Of a stretch of 44,929 nucleotides of DNA, positions 1-9,457 are shown one piece after another. Each line of letters begins with the position of its first letter. Within the stretch, counting starts at the first letter, position 1. The translations under genes and the position numbers were made by a program. The notes under the pieces were generated by a model, which made no database searches, was not told the origin of the DNA, and saw only the letters and a list, made by a program, of their open reading frames with translations. The DNA comes from Oleiagrimonas sp964608595 (lineage in GTDB: Bacteria; Pseudomonadota; Gammaproteobacteria; Xanthomonadales; Rhodanobacteraceae), in assembly GCA_964608595.1 (NCBI GenBank), contig CAZSOU010000012.1, forward strand, positions 1 to 44,929. Reading direction: 5' to 3'.

Positions 1-6
1 ATACAC

Positions 7-27
7 AAAACGCCCCTTGCGGGGCGT
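7..27 (-). terminator. Intrinsic terminator of tRNA-Ser
   Basis: Read on the minus strand this is a 7-bp GC-rich stem (ACGCCCC pairing with GGGGCGT) with a GCAA loop, followed directly by TTTT. It lies about 10 bases past the CCA end of the minus-strand tRNA, the expected position for a Rho-independent terminator of that transcript. Confidence 0.8.
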
Positions 28-37
28 CATGCGTATC

Positions 38-128
38 TGGCGGAGAGGGAGGGATTCGAACCCTCGATACGGGAGACCCGTATACCGGATTTCGAGTCCG
101 GCGCATTCGACCACTCTGCCACCTCTCC
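38..128 (-). tRNA. tRNA-Ser (anticodon CGA)
   Basis: The minus strand folds as a class II tRNA with a long variable arm. The acceptor 5' strand GGAGAGG (128-122) pairs with CCTCTCC, followed by discriminator G and an encoded CCA. The anticodon stem CCGGA/TCCGG encloses CTCGAAA, giving anticodon CGA, which reads UCG serine codons. The T arm contains GGTTCGAATCC. The long variable arm and anticodon together make serine identity secure. The gene stands alone, with its own terminator at 7-27. Confidence 0.96.
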
Positions 129-138
129 GGGGCCGGCC

Positions 139-168
139 ATGATACGGCGTCGATGGGAAGCAAGGCAA
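139..168 (-). promoter_or_regulatory. Possible sigma-70 promoter of tRNA-Ser
   Basis: On the minus strand, TATCAT (144-139) lies 10 bases before the tRNA 5' end and could be the -10 box. TTGCCT (168-163), 18 bases further upstream, is a weak -35 candidate. Position fits a stable-RNA promoter, but the -35 match is poor. Confidence 0.35.
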
Positions 169-188
169 GCAAAAAGCGACCTTGGCCG

Positions 189-212
189 TGCAGGAGCGCG
201 CCTGCGCGCGAT
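189..212 (+). repeat. REP-like repeat, copy 1
   Basis: The segment reads TGCAGGAGC, then a GC-rich palindromic core GCGC-CT-GCGC, then GCGAT. It shares the head TGCAGRAGC and the tail GCGA(C/T) with copies near 7.1, 13.9, 17.1, 20.4 and 30.5 kb. It lies between the acylase stop codon and tRNA-Ser, outside any gene. Confidence 0.65.
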
Positions 213-228
213 CAAGGGTTCGAGGCAC

Positions 229-2454
229 TCAGTCGCCACGCTGGCCTGGATGGTAGGTCGCTTTTGTATGTCCCCTGAGCTGGTCGGGCCAGAAGTACAC
301 GGTGCGCAGGTTGCCGGTGGTCCAGCGCCCGGCCTGGTCGGTGAAATGCGGCGAGTCCGGGTGGCCGCTCTGGCCGCCGACGTGGATGGCGCGGGCGCTG
401 ACTTTCGGCCCAAACTCGACCACGGCGACGAAACTGTTGCCGCTGCGGCCGTAGTACTTGTCGGTGTTCGGCCAGCGGTGGCCGTTGGAGGCGGCCAGCG
501 AACCCCAGCGTGACGAGGTGAACGGCACCGCGATGCTCGGTTTCGCATCGTCGAAGTGCGGACGGATGGCGTCGTCGAGGCGCTGGTAGCGGTTGATCGC
601 GCCCCACGGCACGCCCCAGTAGCCGAAGTCCTCTTGCAGGCGCTCGACCACCGTGGCCAGCGTGTCCAGGCGCAGCTTCGGCGTCGCCTTTTTCGCGATG
701 TAGTTGATTTCGCGCAGGTCGGTGGTGTGCGCGTCGGCGCCGCTCGCCCTGGCCCTGGCCGCGACCGCATTCCACATCGCGTCACCCCAGGTCACCGCGA
801 GCGTGGTGGGGACCGAGGCGACGCCCCAGCGGTAGTCCCAGTGGCGCAGCACGGCGACCGGACCGGCCAGTTTTTTCTTCAGCGATGCGCCCGCCGGCAA
901 GGCATCGTAGTCCTTGACCAGGATCGGAATCAGCCGCGCGAAGGCGGGCAGGTAAGTGTCGAAATCGTCGGCGATCAGCTTGGCCTTGGTGAATCCGCTC
1001 GCGCCGGTGAGCATTTTCAGGGCATGGATGCCGCGCGCGTTTTCGCCGAACGAGTCCATGTATTGCGGAAAATCCGCTCGCTTCGGGCTGTATTTGCCGG
1101 CCGCGGAGTAGGGCCAGTTGTTGGTGTTCATGACCCAGCCGTTGGGCGGGTTGATGGCGTTGGGCATGGCCTTGATCGGCGTCATGCCCTGCCACGCGGT
1201 GGCGGGATTGCTGCCGTCGACGGGCTTCAGGTAATCGAAGGCGTTGTCACGCTCGGGAATGAATTGCGGGGCGAGGAAGGCGATGTTGCCCTTGTCGTCG
1301 GCGAACAGGGTGTTGTTGGACGAGTTGGCCTTGAGCTCGGCCACTTTCATGTAGCTGGCAAGGTCGCTGGCCTTGGTGCGCAGCCAGCTTTGCTTGAGGG
1401 CCGGGACCGGGCGGTTCATCAGTGCCTCGGCGATCCACTTGCCGTTCTGACTGGCGACGATGGGGCCGTGTTGCGTGAATTTGGCGGTGAAGGTACGTGT
1501 CTTCATCGAGCCGTCGTCGGCACGGTAGTGGATGCGGATGTCGCGGGTTTTTACTGGCAGCCACTGCTTGCCGAAACGATAGACGTACTTGCCGTCGCGC
1601 TTTTCGACGGTTTCGGCGAACTGGTCGACCGCATCGACACCGGTCGACGTGTGCATCCAGCCGATGTGCTTGTTGAAGCCCTGATAGATGAAGAACTGGC
1701 CCCAGGTCGATGCGCCGTAGGCATCGAGTCCTTCATCGCTGGACATCTGCGACTCGGTGCGGAAATTGAAGGTGACGTGCGGGTTTATCAGCAACAACGC
1801 GTGGCCGTTGGCCGACAGTTTCGGCGCGATGGCGATGCCGTTGGAGCCTGTCGGGTCGATCCACGTGGCGGGTGTCGTGTCCGCCAGCGTGATGGCAGTG
1901 TCGGTGTCGGCGCCGTAGAACCGGGCCAGTTTGTCCAGGCTCACTCGGGTGATGTCGCCGCCGATGCTGCCTTCGGTGAAGCTCAGCGCCATCCACGGTT
2001 CGTAATGCGCGATGACCGGGTCCACGTCGGGATGCGTGGCAAGGTAGTAGTTGAGTCCGTCGGCCCACGCATTCATCAATTTTTTGAGCCAGTCGGGGCT
2101 TTTGGCGTAGTCGCGCTTCAGCACCGAGGGGTCGATCCACAATTGCTCGCGCAAATCGGCCCAGATGGCGGACTTGCCCTTGGCACGCGCGGTCCATCCG
2201 AGCGCGCCCAGCAGGTTGCTCTGTACGCGGCTGAAATCATCCTCGCATTGCGCGTAGATCATGCCGAACACCGCGTCGGCGTCGGTTTTGCCGTGGATGT
2301 GCGGAATGCCCCAGTCGTCGCGGGTGATGGTGACCGCTTGCGCTTCGCGCTGCCAACGGGCGTGTTCGCCGGCACGGGACGCATCGGTTGCCGCTTGCGC
2401 CGTGCCGGTCAGGACGAGTGCCAGGATCGGCACGATGCAATGGGACAAACGCAC
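229..2454 (-). CDS. Secreted penicillin-acylase-family (Ntn) hydrolase
   Basis: This is probably an amidohydrolase of the penicillin G acylase / acyl-homoserine-lactone acylase group, acting in the periplasm or outside the cell. The chosen GTG start gives a 741-residue precursor with a clean signal peptide ending in LTGTAQA. An in-frame TTG at 2511 would add 19 residues; neither start has a strong ribosome site. The family's DxWGIPHIHG-type N-terminal motif follows the signal. The segment TGSNG at about residue 202 fits the autocatalytic cleavage site, where the first Ser (about 204) becomes the N-terminal nucleophile of the beta chain. HSSGWxHT-like features and the C-terminal SWGG-type region are degenerate, so I cannot predict the substrate (beta-lactam side chain, AHL or N-acyl amino acid). 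It stands alone, downstream of the channel genes on the same strand. Confidence 0.88.
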   Translation of the reverse strand: MRLSHCIVPILALVLTGTAQAATDASRAGEHARWQREAQAVTITRDDWGIPHIHGKTDADAVFGMIYAQCEDDFSRVQSNLLGALGWTARAKGKSAIWADLREQLWIDPSVLKRDYAKSPDWLKKLMNAWADGLNYYLATHPDVDPVIAHYEPWMALSFTEGSIGGDITRVSLDKLARFYGADTDTAITLADTTPATWIDPTGSNGIAIAPKLSANGHALLLINPHVTFNFRTESQMSSDEGLDAYGASTWGQFFIYQGFNKHIGWMHTSTGVDAVDQFAETVEKRDGKYVYRFGKQWLPVKTRDIRIHYRADDGSMKTRTFTAKFTQHGPIVASQNGKWIAEALMNRPVPALKQSWLRTKASDLASYMKVAELKANSSNNTLFADDKGNIAFLAPQFIPERDNAFDYLKPVDGSNPATAWQGMTPIKAMPNAINPPNGWVMNTNNWPYSAAGKYSPKRADFPQYMDSFGENARGIHALKMLTGASGFTKAKLIADDFDTYLPAFARLIPILVKDYDALPAGASLKKKLAGPVAVLRHWDYRWGVASVPTTLAVTWGDAMWNAVAARARASGADAHTTDLREINYIAKKATPKLRLDTLATVVERLQEDFGYWGVPWGAINRYQRLDDAIRPHFDDAKPSIAVPFTSSRWGSLAASNGHRWPNTDKYYGRSGNSFVAVVEFGPKVSARAIHVGGQSGHPDSPHFTDQAGRWTTGNLRTVYFWPDQLRGHTKATYHPGQRGD

Positions 2455-2542
2455 GGCAATGACTCGACAGGAACCTGTGGTCGAGTCTAACCGGCGTGGT
2501 GTGTTGTTCAACCCTGTACGAACACGATTGCGACAGCGCCGA

Positions 2543-3631
2543 TCAATTTTCGATGGCCGGCGACGGCTCCGTCTCGTCGCCGCCGTGTTGGTACATCATG
2601 CGCACCGGCATGGCGAAGGGCACGTCCAACGATTCCATTTGCGCCAGGATTTTCAGGTTGATGTCCTGTTGCGCCGTCACGTAATCGGGATAATCGGGCG
2701 TCAGCACGTAATAGACGAACTCGTAGCGATAGCCTTGCGGCTCGATGGCGACGAAGAACCCGCGATCACGCCGCACGTTGTCCTGATTGTCGATGATGTC
2801 GTTGATGGTGTTGGTGACTTGTTCGACCTTGGCGCGAGGTGTGTCCAGCGGAACGCTGAAGCCGAACACGATGCGGCGTTCCTGGCGCCGGCTGTAATTG
2901 CGTATCAGCTTTTGCAGCAGGTTGGAGTTGCTGATCGCCAGTTCTTCGCCGGACAGCGACTCGATGCGCGTGCTTTTGATGCCGACTTTCTTGACCGTGC
3001 CGAGCGCGGTGCCGAAGTCGATGAATTCGCCGACCATGAAAGGCTTGTCCAGGCCGATGGCGAGCGATGCGAACAAGTCTTCCAGCACGTTCTTGGCGGC
3101 CATGGCAATGGCGATGCCGCCCACGCCCAGACTGGCCACGAAGGCGCTGATGTTGACGCCGGCACTGCCCAGCAACACCAGCAGCAGTGTCACCCAGACC
3201 AGTACTTCCACGGTCCAGACAAGAATGCCGTAGATGATGGGGTTGCTGTTTTGCATGCTGCCTTCGGGCGTGGCGCGCTTCAGCCACGACACGATCAAGG
3301 TGCTTACCCAGAAGGCGATCTGCATGCCCACGAGGACCGCGATGGCCCACCCGATGTAGTCGGGCACCGGTGCTTCGAACGACAGTGTGCGCAGTGCAAC
3401 GGCAATGGCCAGAAACAGGATGATCCAGCCACGTGTGGCGTTCAGTACCGCCGAGAGCAGTCGCAGGCCCGCGCTTCTGGCATGGTGCGCGGCCAGTGAT
3501 TTGAAGCGTGCGGCAAGGAACTTGGCCACGCCGTACACGACGATGTAACCAATGAACGCGCTGATGCCGGCGACAATCCATGCGTAGGTGGAGTTGCCCA
3601 ACCAGTTCGTGTCGAAAATCCAGTGGTGCAT
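2543..3631 (-). CDS. MscS-family mechanosensitive ion channel
   Basis: The 362-residue membrane protein belongs to the small-conductance mechanosensitive channel family, whose members open under membrane tension to release solutes during hypo-osmotic shock. Four hydrophobic segments occupy roughly residues 15-160. They are followed by the pore helix (GVNISAFVASLGVGGIAIAM), rich in the packed Gly and Ala of MscS TM3, and then by NVLEDLFASLAIGLDKPF and the soluble beta domain. The C-terminal part, with RRIVFGFSV and PDYPDYV, matches the longer YnaI/YbdG-like members rather than minimal MscS. AAGGA lies upstream of the ATG. It is followed by the acylase (2454) and preceded by kch with a 75-base gap, so the two channel genes may be co-transcribed. 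Confidence 0.9.
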   Translation of the reverse strand: MHHWIFDTNWLGNSTYAWIVAGISAFIGYIVVYGVAKFLAARFKSLAAHHARSAGLRLLSAVLNATRGWIILFLAIAVALRTLSFEAPVPDYIGWAIAVLVGMQIAFWVSTLIVSWLKRATPEGSMQNSNPIIYGILVWTVEVLVWVTLLLVLLGSAGVNISAFVASLGVGGIAIAMAAKNVLEDLFASLAIGLDKPFMVGEFIDFGTALGTVKKVGIKSTRIESLSGEELAISNSNLLQKLIRNYSRRQERRIVFGFSVPLDTPRAKVEQVTNTINDIIDNQDNVRRDRGFFVAIEPQGYRYEFVYYVLTPDYPDYVTAQQDINLKILAQMESLDVPFAMPVRMMYQHGGDETEPSPAIEN

Positions 3632-3706
3632 GAAAATCCTTGCGGGGAAGAAATTGCGGCTTGCCAGTGTAACGACCGCGACGCGAAGGAACCAGATTCG
3701 GCGCGA

Positions 3707-4915
3707 TCAGGAGGCCGACGTCGATTCATCCCGTGGCTGGAAGATCTGGCGCATGACGTAATCGGAGGTGACCTCCTCGCCACACAGCAGCATGGCCGCC
3801 AGTTCGCCGCCGAGGATTTGCGGTGCGATCACCACGTCCGGCTGCACCAGCTTGATGCGCTGCATGTGATGACCGTCGTTGACGGCGGCGATGGTGCGTG
3901 CCTTGCCGCCCAATTCACGCGCGGCGAGGATGGCGAACGCGTTTTCCGAATCGTCGTCGGTCATGGCGATGATGGCGGTGGCCTTGTCGGCGCCGGCTTC
4001 GCGCAGCACGTCGGTGTTGCCGGTGTCGCCGACTACCACGTCCGCCTTTTCCGGCGTTTCCAGCATCGCGAGGTCGCGCACGATGCGGGTGACGTTCTGG
4101 CCGCGTCCAGCCAGCTCGCGCCAGGTATTATTGGCCAGCGGCGATGCGCCGATGACCACGAAATGATTTTCACGTTTCATGCGCGAGCCCTTGTGTTTGA
4201 TGATGCGTTGCAAGCTGCGGCTGACCATGGGTGCGATCACGGCCGTCAATGCCGTGGCGAAGACCGCGACACCGAGTGCAATCACCGAAACGACGAACAG
4301 CTTGGACTCGGCGGTCTGTGGCGAGATGTCGCCGTAGCCGACGGTGCTCAAGGTCACCATGGAAAAATACAGCGCCGTGACCAGGTCGGTGATGTGGGGT
4401 TTGAAATCCTCGCCCAGATAGTACGCGCCGAACGTGGCATACAGCAGCACCATCACCAGTGACGTGAGCGCGAACAAGGTGCTGGCGGCGATGCTGGAGT
4501 GGTCGAATTGGCGCCATGCCAGCATCAGCAACGCCAACATCAGGATGAAGTAGGCGAACAACAGGTGCCCGTTGACGTGGACGCCGAAAAACATGCTGAT
4601 CGCGGCAAGTGCCGCCAGCAGCAATGCCATGACCCAGGCAAGGCGCGAGCGCAACAACAGGCCCAGGGCCATGATCACCATGCCGGCGCCGATCAGCAGA
4701 GGCGGCAGTACGCTGGGCGGAATGTTGGTCTGCAGATGCAGCAGATTGACGACAAAAACGTCCCAGCGCGGACCCAGATCCGAATGCAGCAACCAGATGC
4801 CGCCCAACCCCAGCAGCAGCGCCAGCGGAACATGCGGAAACCAACCGTCACCACGAACGTTCCGGTGCAGTCGTTGCAGCACGATGCGCAGGCGTTGCAG
4901 AGGCGGGAAATTCAT
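3707..4915 (-). CDS. kch: Kch-type potassium channel with RCK domain
   Basis: The 402-residue protein closely resembles E. coli Kch in length and segment order. It has several N-terminal membrane helices, a DHSSIAASTLFALTS stretch, the pore with selectivity filter TVGYGD at about residue 190, a last pore helix, and a cytoplasmic RCK/TrkA-N Rossmann domain beginning HFVVIGASPLANN and running through VVVGDTGNTDVL and AIIAMTDDDSENAF. Such channels carry K+ and are gated by ligands at the RCK domain; S4-like charge is sparse, so true voltage gating is unproven. The C-terminus (GGELAAMLLCGEEVTSDYV) matches the Kch tail. It is divergent from the OPT transporter, with 167 bases between the starts. 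Confidence 0.9.
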   Translation of the reverse strand: MNFPPLQRLRIVLQRLHRNVRGDGWFPHVPLALLLGLGGIWLLHSDLGPRWDVFVVNLLHLQTNIPPSVLPPLLIGAGMVIMALGLLLRSRLAWVMALLLAALAAISMFFGVHVNGHLLFAYFILMLALLMLAWRQFDHSSIAASTLFALTSLVMVLLYATFGAYYLGEDFKPHITDLVTALYFSMVTLSTVGYGDISPQTAESKLFVVSVIALGVAVFATALTAVIAPMVSRSLQRIIKHKGSRMKRENHFVVIGASPLANNTWRELAGRGQNVTRIVRDLAMLETPEKADVVVGDTGNTDVLREAGADKATAIIAMTDDDSENAFAILAARELGGKARTIAAVNDGHHMQRIKLVQPDVVIAPQILGGELAAMLLCGEEVTSDYVMRQIFQPRDESTSAS

Positions 4916-5082
4916 GCGACAGCGTGTCCCTGGCAGGATTTGATGGGAGTCTCCCTCCGCACTTTAGCAAGATTGCGCGCCGCCAAGAAGCGCGGCGATC
5001 CCGGTCGGTGCAACTTGCCCGACACCGCGCGTGCATCTACGCTGCCCTGCATCTTGGGGAGTTGAGGCTTGGAGTCACACAC

Positions 5083-7098
5083 ATGAGTACGCCATCCGGG
5101 AACGCACTTGAGCCGCGCAGTGAGTTGACCATTCGCGGCATCGTCATCGGCATTCTCATCACGCTGATATTCACTGCGGCCAATGTGTATTTCGGTCTCA
5201 AGGCCGGCCTCACTTTCGCCACGTCGATCCCGGCGGCGGTGATCTCGATGGCGATCTTGCGCAAAGTGGGCAGCGCCACGATCCAGGAAAACAACATCGT
5301 GCAGACCATCGCCTCCTCGGCGGGGTGTCTGTCGGCGATCATCTTCGTGCTGCCCGGACTGGTGATCGTCGGCTGGTGGGCGGATTTTCCGTACTGGCAA
5401 ACCATGTTGATCTGCGCGCTGGGCGGTATTCTGGGCGTGATGTACTCGATCCCGTTGCGGCGCGCGCTGGTGACCGGGTCGGATTTGCCCTATCCGGAAG
5501 GCGTGGCTTGCGCCGAGGTGCTCAAGGTGGGCGACCAGCATCGCCAGAACACCGCGTCGGCCGGCGGCAGCGAGGCCGACATGGAGGCGGGCAAGGCTGG
5601 TTTCTTGGCCGTGCTCTGGGGATCGATCGTCTCGGCGCTGTTCCAGATCGTCGAGGCCACGCACATCTTCGGTTCCAGCGTGGCGGGTTACTTTCATACC
5701 GGTGATCGTGGCGGTACCGGTTTCAATTTCAGCCTGTCGCTGGCGTTGCTGGGTGTCGGTCACCTGGTCGGGCTGTGGGTCGGCGTGTCGATGCTGATCG
5801 GCACGGCCATCGCCTGGGGCTGGGCCATGCCGCATTTCTCGGCCTTGATGGATGTCCCCGGCAGTCTGACGGATCTGATTTCCTATACGTACGACCACAA
5901 GGTGCGCTTTCTGGGTGCGGGCACGATCGGCGCCGCCGCCATCTGGGCGTTGCTGCGACTGGTCAAGCCGGTGACGACGGGCCTGGTCACGGCCATGCAG
6001 TCGTCGCGCCTGCGCAAGAGCGGGCAGGGCGGCAGCCTGCCGCGCACCGAATTCGATATTCCCATCGGCCTGGTGGCGCTGATAACGCTGGTCATGATGG
6101 CACCGATTGCCTGGTTGCTCGCGTATTTCGGCAATAGTGCCGGCCTGGGTTCGGATGTGTGGGTGCTGGTGATCGGCGGCGTCGTGTTCATTGCCCTGGT
6201 CAGTTTCTTCGTGGCCGCGATCGTCGGCTACATGGCGGGTCTGGTCGGCTCGTCCAACAGTCCCATCTCCGGTGTCGGCATTCTGGTCGTGGTGATCGCG
6301 TCGGTATTGCTGGCGCTGGGAGTGAAGCCGTACATGCCCGAGGGCGCCGGGCATGCCCTGGTGGCCTTCGCGCTGTTTGCTTCTTCGGTGGTTTTTGCCG
6401 GCTGCACGATCGCCAATGACAACCTGCAGGATCTCAAGACCGGTCAGTTGGTGGATGCGACGCCCTGGAAACAGCAGGTGGCGCTGATCATCGGCGTGAT
6501 CGCCGGTGCGTTCATCATTCCGTTCGTGCTCAACATGCTGGCTCAGGCCTATGGGTTCTCCGGCGGCCCGCACGCCACCGAGCACGCATTGGCGGCACCT
6601 CAGGCGGGCCTCATTTCGGCATTGTCGAAGGGTATTCTGCAGGGCACGATGCAATGGAACCTCATCTGGATCGGCGCGGGTATCGGTGTCGCCGTGATCA
6701 TCATCGACGAGATCCTGGGCAAGCTGGGCACCAACGTACGTTTTCCGCCGCTGGCGGTTGGTCTGGGCGTCTACCTGCCTTCGGACATCACGTTGATGAT
6801 CGCCGTCGGCGCACTGGCCGGCTGGTACTTCAACCGCCGCGCCAAACGCGGGCCGAATGCGGAAGGGAAAATGCAGTTGGGCGTGTTGATGTCCTCGGGT
6901 CTGATCGTCGGTGAAAGCATCCTCGGCGTGGTCATCGCCGCCATCGTGGTGTTTTCCGGCCACGCGGCGCCGCTGGCGCTGGTGGGTGCCGACTTCGCCA
7001 CGGCCGGGACCTGGCTGGGCGGTATCGCCTTTGCGCTGGTCGCGCTTGGCTTGTATCGCTGGATCAGCCGCCTGGGCAACGGCAAGCCGACCGCCTGA
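5083..7098 (+). CDS. OPT-family oligopeptide transporter
   Basis: The 671-residue polytopic protein belongs to the OPT family, whose bacterial members import small peptides or metal-chelate compounds with the proton gradient. The start is ATG with GGAG about 9 bases upstream; translation reads MSTPSGNALEP and then the first membrane segment. The conserved N-terminal block TAANVYFGLKAGLTFATSIPAA is present in split form, as are SDLPYPEGVACAEVLK and SNSPISGVGI, all hallmarks of the bacterial OPT subfamily. Roughly 14-16 hydrophobic segments can be seen. It transcribes away from kch and converges with the S4 gene 70 bases downstream. Context with the amino acid permease and secreted peptidases makes peptide uptake plausible, but substrate is not readable from sequence. 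Confidence 0.92.
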   Translation: MSTPSGNALEPRSELTIRGIVIGILITLIFTAANVYFGLKAGLTFATSIPAAVISMAILRKVGSATIQENNIVQTIASSAGCLSAIIFVLPGLVIVGWWADFPYWQTMLICALGGILGVMYSIPLRRALVTGSDLPYPEGVACAEVLKVGDQHRQNTASAGGSEADMEAGKAGFLAVLWGSIVSALFQIVEATHIFGSSVAGYFHTGDRGGTGFNFSLSLALLGVGHLVGLWVGVSMLIGTAIAWGWAMPHFSALMDVPGSLTDLISYTYDHKVRFLGAGTIGAAAIWALLRLVKPVTTGLVTAMQSSRLRKSGQGGSLPRTEFDIPIGLVALITLVMMAPIAWLLAYFGNSAGLGSDVWVLVIGGVVFIALVSFFVAAIVGYMAGLVGSSNSPISGVGILVVVIASVLLALGVKPYMPEGAGHALVAFALFASSVVFAGCTIANDNLQDLKTGQLVDATPWKQQVALIIGVIAGAFIIPFVLNMLAQAYGFSGGPHATEHALAAPQAGLISALSKGILQGTMQWNLIWIGAGIGVAVIIIDEILGKLGTNVRFPPLAVGLGVYLPSDITLMIAVGALAGWYFNRRAKRGPNAEGKMQLGVLMSSGLIVGESILGVVIAAIVVFSGHAAPLALVGADFATAGTWLGGIAFALVALGLYRWISRLGNGKPTA

Positions 7099-7120
7099 CA
7101 ACCGCAGCAACGCATGACCG

Positions 7121-7145
7121 GTCGTGCATGAGGTGCGCTTCTGCA
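7121..7145 (-). repeat. REP-like repeat, copy 2
   Basis: Read on the minus strand the segment is TGCAGAAGCGCACCTCATG followed by CACGAC. The head and tail match the other copies. It sits between the convergent OPT and S4 genes, as REP elements commonly do. Confidence 0.6.
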
Positions 7146-7168
7146 CGGGTTGGTTTGGCCTTGGTCCA

Positions 7169-7405
7169 TCAAAACCGCCCAGGCGCGCCCGGCGTGACGA
7201 CCCGGATGCAGTCGTCGCCGATGCGCACTGTCTGGCCTGTGCGGATCTTGCAGGTCTTGCGCGTTTCCACCGCGCCATCGACGCGGACCTCGCCGGCGGC
7301 AATGGCCAGCTTGGCACTGCCGCCGCTGGGACAAATGCCGGTCAATTTCAGTAATTGGTTGAGGGCGATGTAGTCGCTGTTCAGGGCAAATTGCTGTTCG
7401 GACAT
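7169..7405 (-). CDS. Small S4-domain RNA-binding protein (YbcJ-like)
   Basis: The 78-residue protein is almost entirely one S4 RNA-binding domain. The hallmark run is IALNQLLKLTGICPSGGSAK, then GEVRVDGAVETRK and RTGQTVRIGDDCIRV. Length and sequence pattern match the stand-alone YbcJ/YaaA-type S4 proteins (about 70 residues), which bind structured RNA but have no settled role. The ATG at 7405 is preferred because the S4 fold begins about 10 residues later; the longer in-frame extension upstream has no domain character. No good ribosome site is visible. It converges with the OPT gene and is divergent from the APC permease. Confidence 0.87.
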   Translation of the reverse strand: MSEQQFALNSDYIALNQLLKLTGICPSGGSAKLAIAAGEVRVDGAVETRKTCKIRTGQTVRIGDDCIRVVTPGAPGRF

Positions 7406-7592
7406 GGCAGAGGTGATCAAGGAAGTGGGCGTTGTGGGCACGGATTGTCGAATAGGCCACAAGTCAGGGTCTTGTGTGAAGGCATGCGATGCCGTCATTA
7501 TCGGAAGCCATTCTTGCGTCCTCGGGCGGGCCATGAGGGGCCTCCGGGCAGGGCGTTCATCGTGCACCTGTTTTCGGGGAGAGAACAAGAAC

Positions 7593-9287
7593 ATGGCCAC
7601 TCCGGGTTCCAGCGTACATCGCAAGGCGGCTGACGACCGTCATCTCAAACGTGACATCGGCATCATCGGCCTGCTGTTTGCAGCGGTCGGTTCCATCATC
7701 GGTTCGGGCTGGCTGTTCGGCGCGTTGTTTGCCGCACAGATTGCCGGTCCGGGTTCGATCTTCGCCTGGTTGATCGGCGGCGTGATGATCATCTTCATTG
7801 CGCTGTGCTATGCCGAACTGGGGACGATGTTCCCGGTTTCCGGCGGCGTGATCCGCTTTCCGCATTTCGCTTTCGGCTCGTTTGCCAGCTACACGCTGGG
7901 TTGGGTGACGTGGCTGGCGGCGGCATCGACCACGGCCATCGAGGTGATGGCCGCGCTGCAATACGCCAAAAACTATTTGCCGTGGCTGCAGCATCTGGAT
8001 GCCACGGGTGTACCGGTGCTGACTCCCGCCGGCTTCGGCGTGGCCGTGGCGCTGCTGGCCTTGTTCAGTGTGATCAACGTGTTCGGCATTCGCTGGTTCG
8101 CGCGACTCAACAACATTCTGGTGTGGTGGAAGCTCGCCATCATCCTTCTGGTCGTGGTGGTGTTTCTGCTCGTGTCGTTCAACGGTCTGAACTTCACCGA
8201 TGCCGCTGCCGGCGGCTTCCTGCCGTTCGGCTGGCCGGGTGTGTTTTCGTCCATCGCCACGGCCGGCATCGTGTTCTCGTATCTGGGCTTTCGCCAGGGC
8301 GTGGAGCTGGCCGGCGAGACGCACAACCCGCAGCGCAACGTGCCGATTGCCATCATCGGTTCGGTCGTCATCACCGCCATCATCTACGTTGCCCTGCAGG
8401 TCGCCTTCATTGGTGCGCTACCCACCGGTGCATTGGCCAACGGCTGGGCACATATCGGCACCAGTTTCGTCAACGGACTGGACAATGTGGCCGCCGCCTT
8501 CGGTCCGCTGGCGGCACTGGCGACGGTGATGGGTCTGTCGTGGCTGGCCGTGCTGCTGTATGTCGACGCCTTCATTTCGCCAGCCGACACGGGCTTGATC
8601 TACACCACGGTGACGGCTCGCCTCTCCTATGCCATGGGGCGCAACGGCAACGCTCCGCGCTCGCTGGCGAAGGTCAATGATCGCGGCGTGCCGTGGGTGA
8701 GCCTGATCCTGACGTTTGTTGCCGGGTGCATCTTCATGCTGCCGTTCCCCGGTTGGCAGAAGCTGGTCGGTTTCGTCACCTCGGCCACCGTGCTGTCGTT
8801 CGGCTCCGGCCCGTTGGCGCTGGTGGCGATGCGTCGCCAGTTGCCGCAGCAGGAGCGTCCGTTCCGTCTGCCGTGGGCGCATGTGCTGGCTTACCTCGGT
8901 TTCCTGTCGTCCAATCTGATCGTGTACTGGTCCGGCTGGGAAACCGTGTGGAAGCTGATGGTTGCCGTGCTGATCGGTTACGTCATCCTGGGCGTGCACG
9001 AGGCCCGTTACCATCGCCGCACGCCCAAGCTGGAATGGCTTTCGGGCTCCTGGGTCATCGTGTGGCTGGCCGGATTGACGTTGATCAGTTGGCTGGGCAT
9101 TTACCCCGAAGAGGGCAATGCCGGCAATCTGGACGTGCTCGGCTTCGGCTGGTCGATCATCGTGTTGGCGGTGTTCTCGGCACTGATCATGTGGATGGCG
9201 ACCGCCGTTCGGTTGCCCTCCGACACGGCCAAGCAGCACATCAGCGAGCCGGTCGTGGATGCGGTCGACGTGGTCGGCGATATCTGA
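7593..9287 (+). CDS. APC-superfamily amino acid permease
   Basis: The 564-residue inner-membrane protein belongs to the APC superfamily of amino acid transporters. The ATG is preceded by GGGGAGAG about 10 bases upstream. The family N-terminal signature is visible as GLLFAAVGSIIGSGWLFG, with the unwound TM1 Gly-Ser-Gly; FSYLGFRQGVELAGET matches the TM6 region that binds substrate. About 12-14 hydrophobic helices follow, ending with a soluble tail of about 30 residues. In-frame upstream sequence back to 7404 is not domain-like and overlaps the divergent S4 gene, so the shorter start is chosen. Substrate specificity cannot be told; it stands alone between two minus-strand genes. Confidence 0.92.
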   Translation: MATPGSSVHRKAADDRHLKRDIGIIGLLFAAVGSIIGSGWLFGALFAAQIAGPGSIFAWLIGGVMIIFIALCYAELGTMFPVSGGVIRFPHFAFGSFASYTLGWVTWLAAASTTAIEVMAALQYAKNYLPWLQHLDATGVPVLTPAGFGVAVALLALFSVINVFGIRWFARLNNILVWWKLAIILLVVVVFLLVSFNGLNFTDAAAGGFLPFGWPGVFSSIATAGIVFSYLGFRQGVELAGETHNPQRNVPIAIIGSVVITAIIYVALQVAFIGALPTGALANGWAHIGTSFVNGLDNVAAAFGPLAALATVMGLSWLAVLLYVDAFISPADTGLIYTTVTARLSYAMGRNGNAPRSLAKVNDRGVPWVSLILTFVAGCIFMLPFPGWQKLVGFVTSATVLSFGSGPLALVAMRRQLPQQERPFRLPWAHVLAYLGFLSSNLIVYWSGWETVWKLMVAVLIGYVILGVHEARYHRRTPKLEWLSGSWVIVWLAGLTLISWLGIYPEEGNAGNLDVLGFGWSIIVLAVFSALIMWMATAVRLPSDTAKQHISEPVVDAVDVVGDI

Positions 9288-9457
9288 TCGGTCGACGTCG
9301 CCAGGACATTTGTTCGCAAATGCCCGCACTGTCCGTGTCGAGTGTGGCGAAGCGAAGTCGACATGCCGAAGCCACACTTCGCGAGGCGCTCCGTTCTCGC
9401 GCCGTTGGCGCTACGCTCGGTGCGAAAGGTGATTTGCGGGCAGGGTTCGAAGTGGCA

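Noticed and set aside
4912..7317. Long minus-strand open frame (801 codons) opposite the OPT transporter
   Set aside because: Its translation is rich in Arg, Gln, His and Asp with no domain, as expected of an antisense shadow of a GC-rich gene; the plus strand encodes a clear OPT protein.
9307..9322. UUCG hairpin CATTTG-TTCG-CAAATG after the APC permease
   Set aside because: The 6-bp AT-rich stem has no T-run on either strand, so it was not called a terminator.
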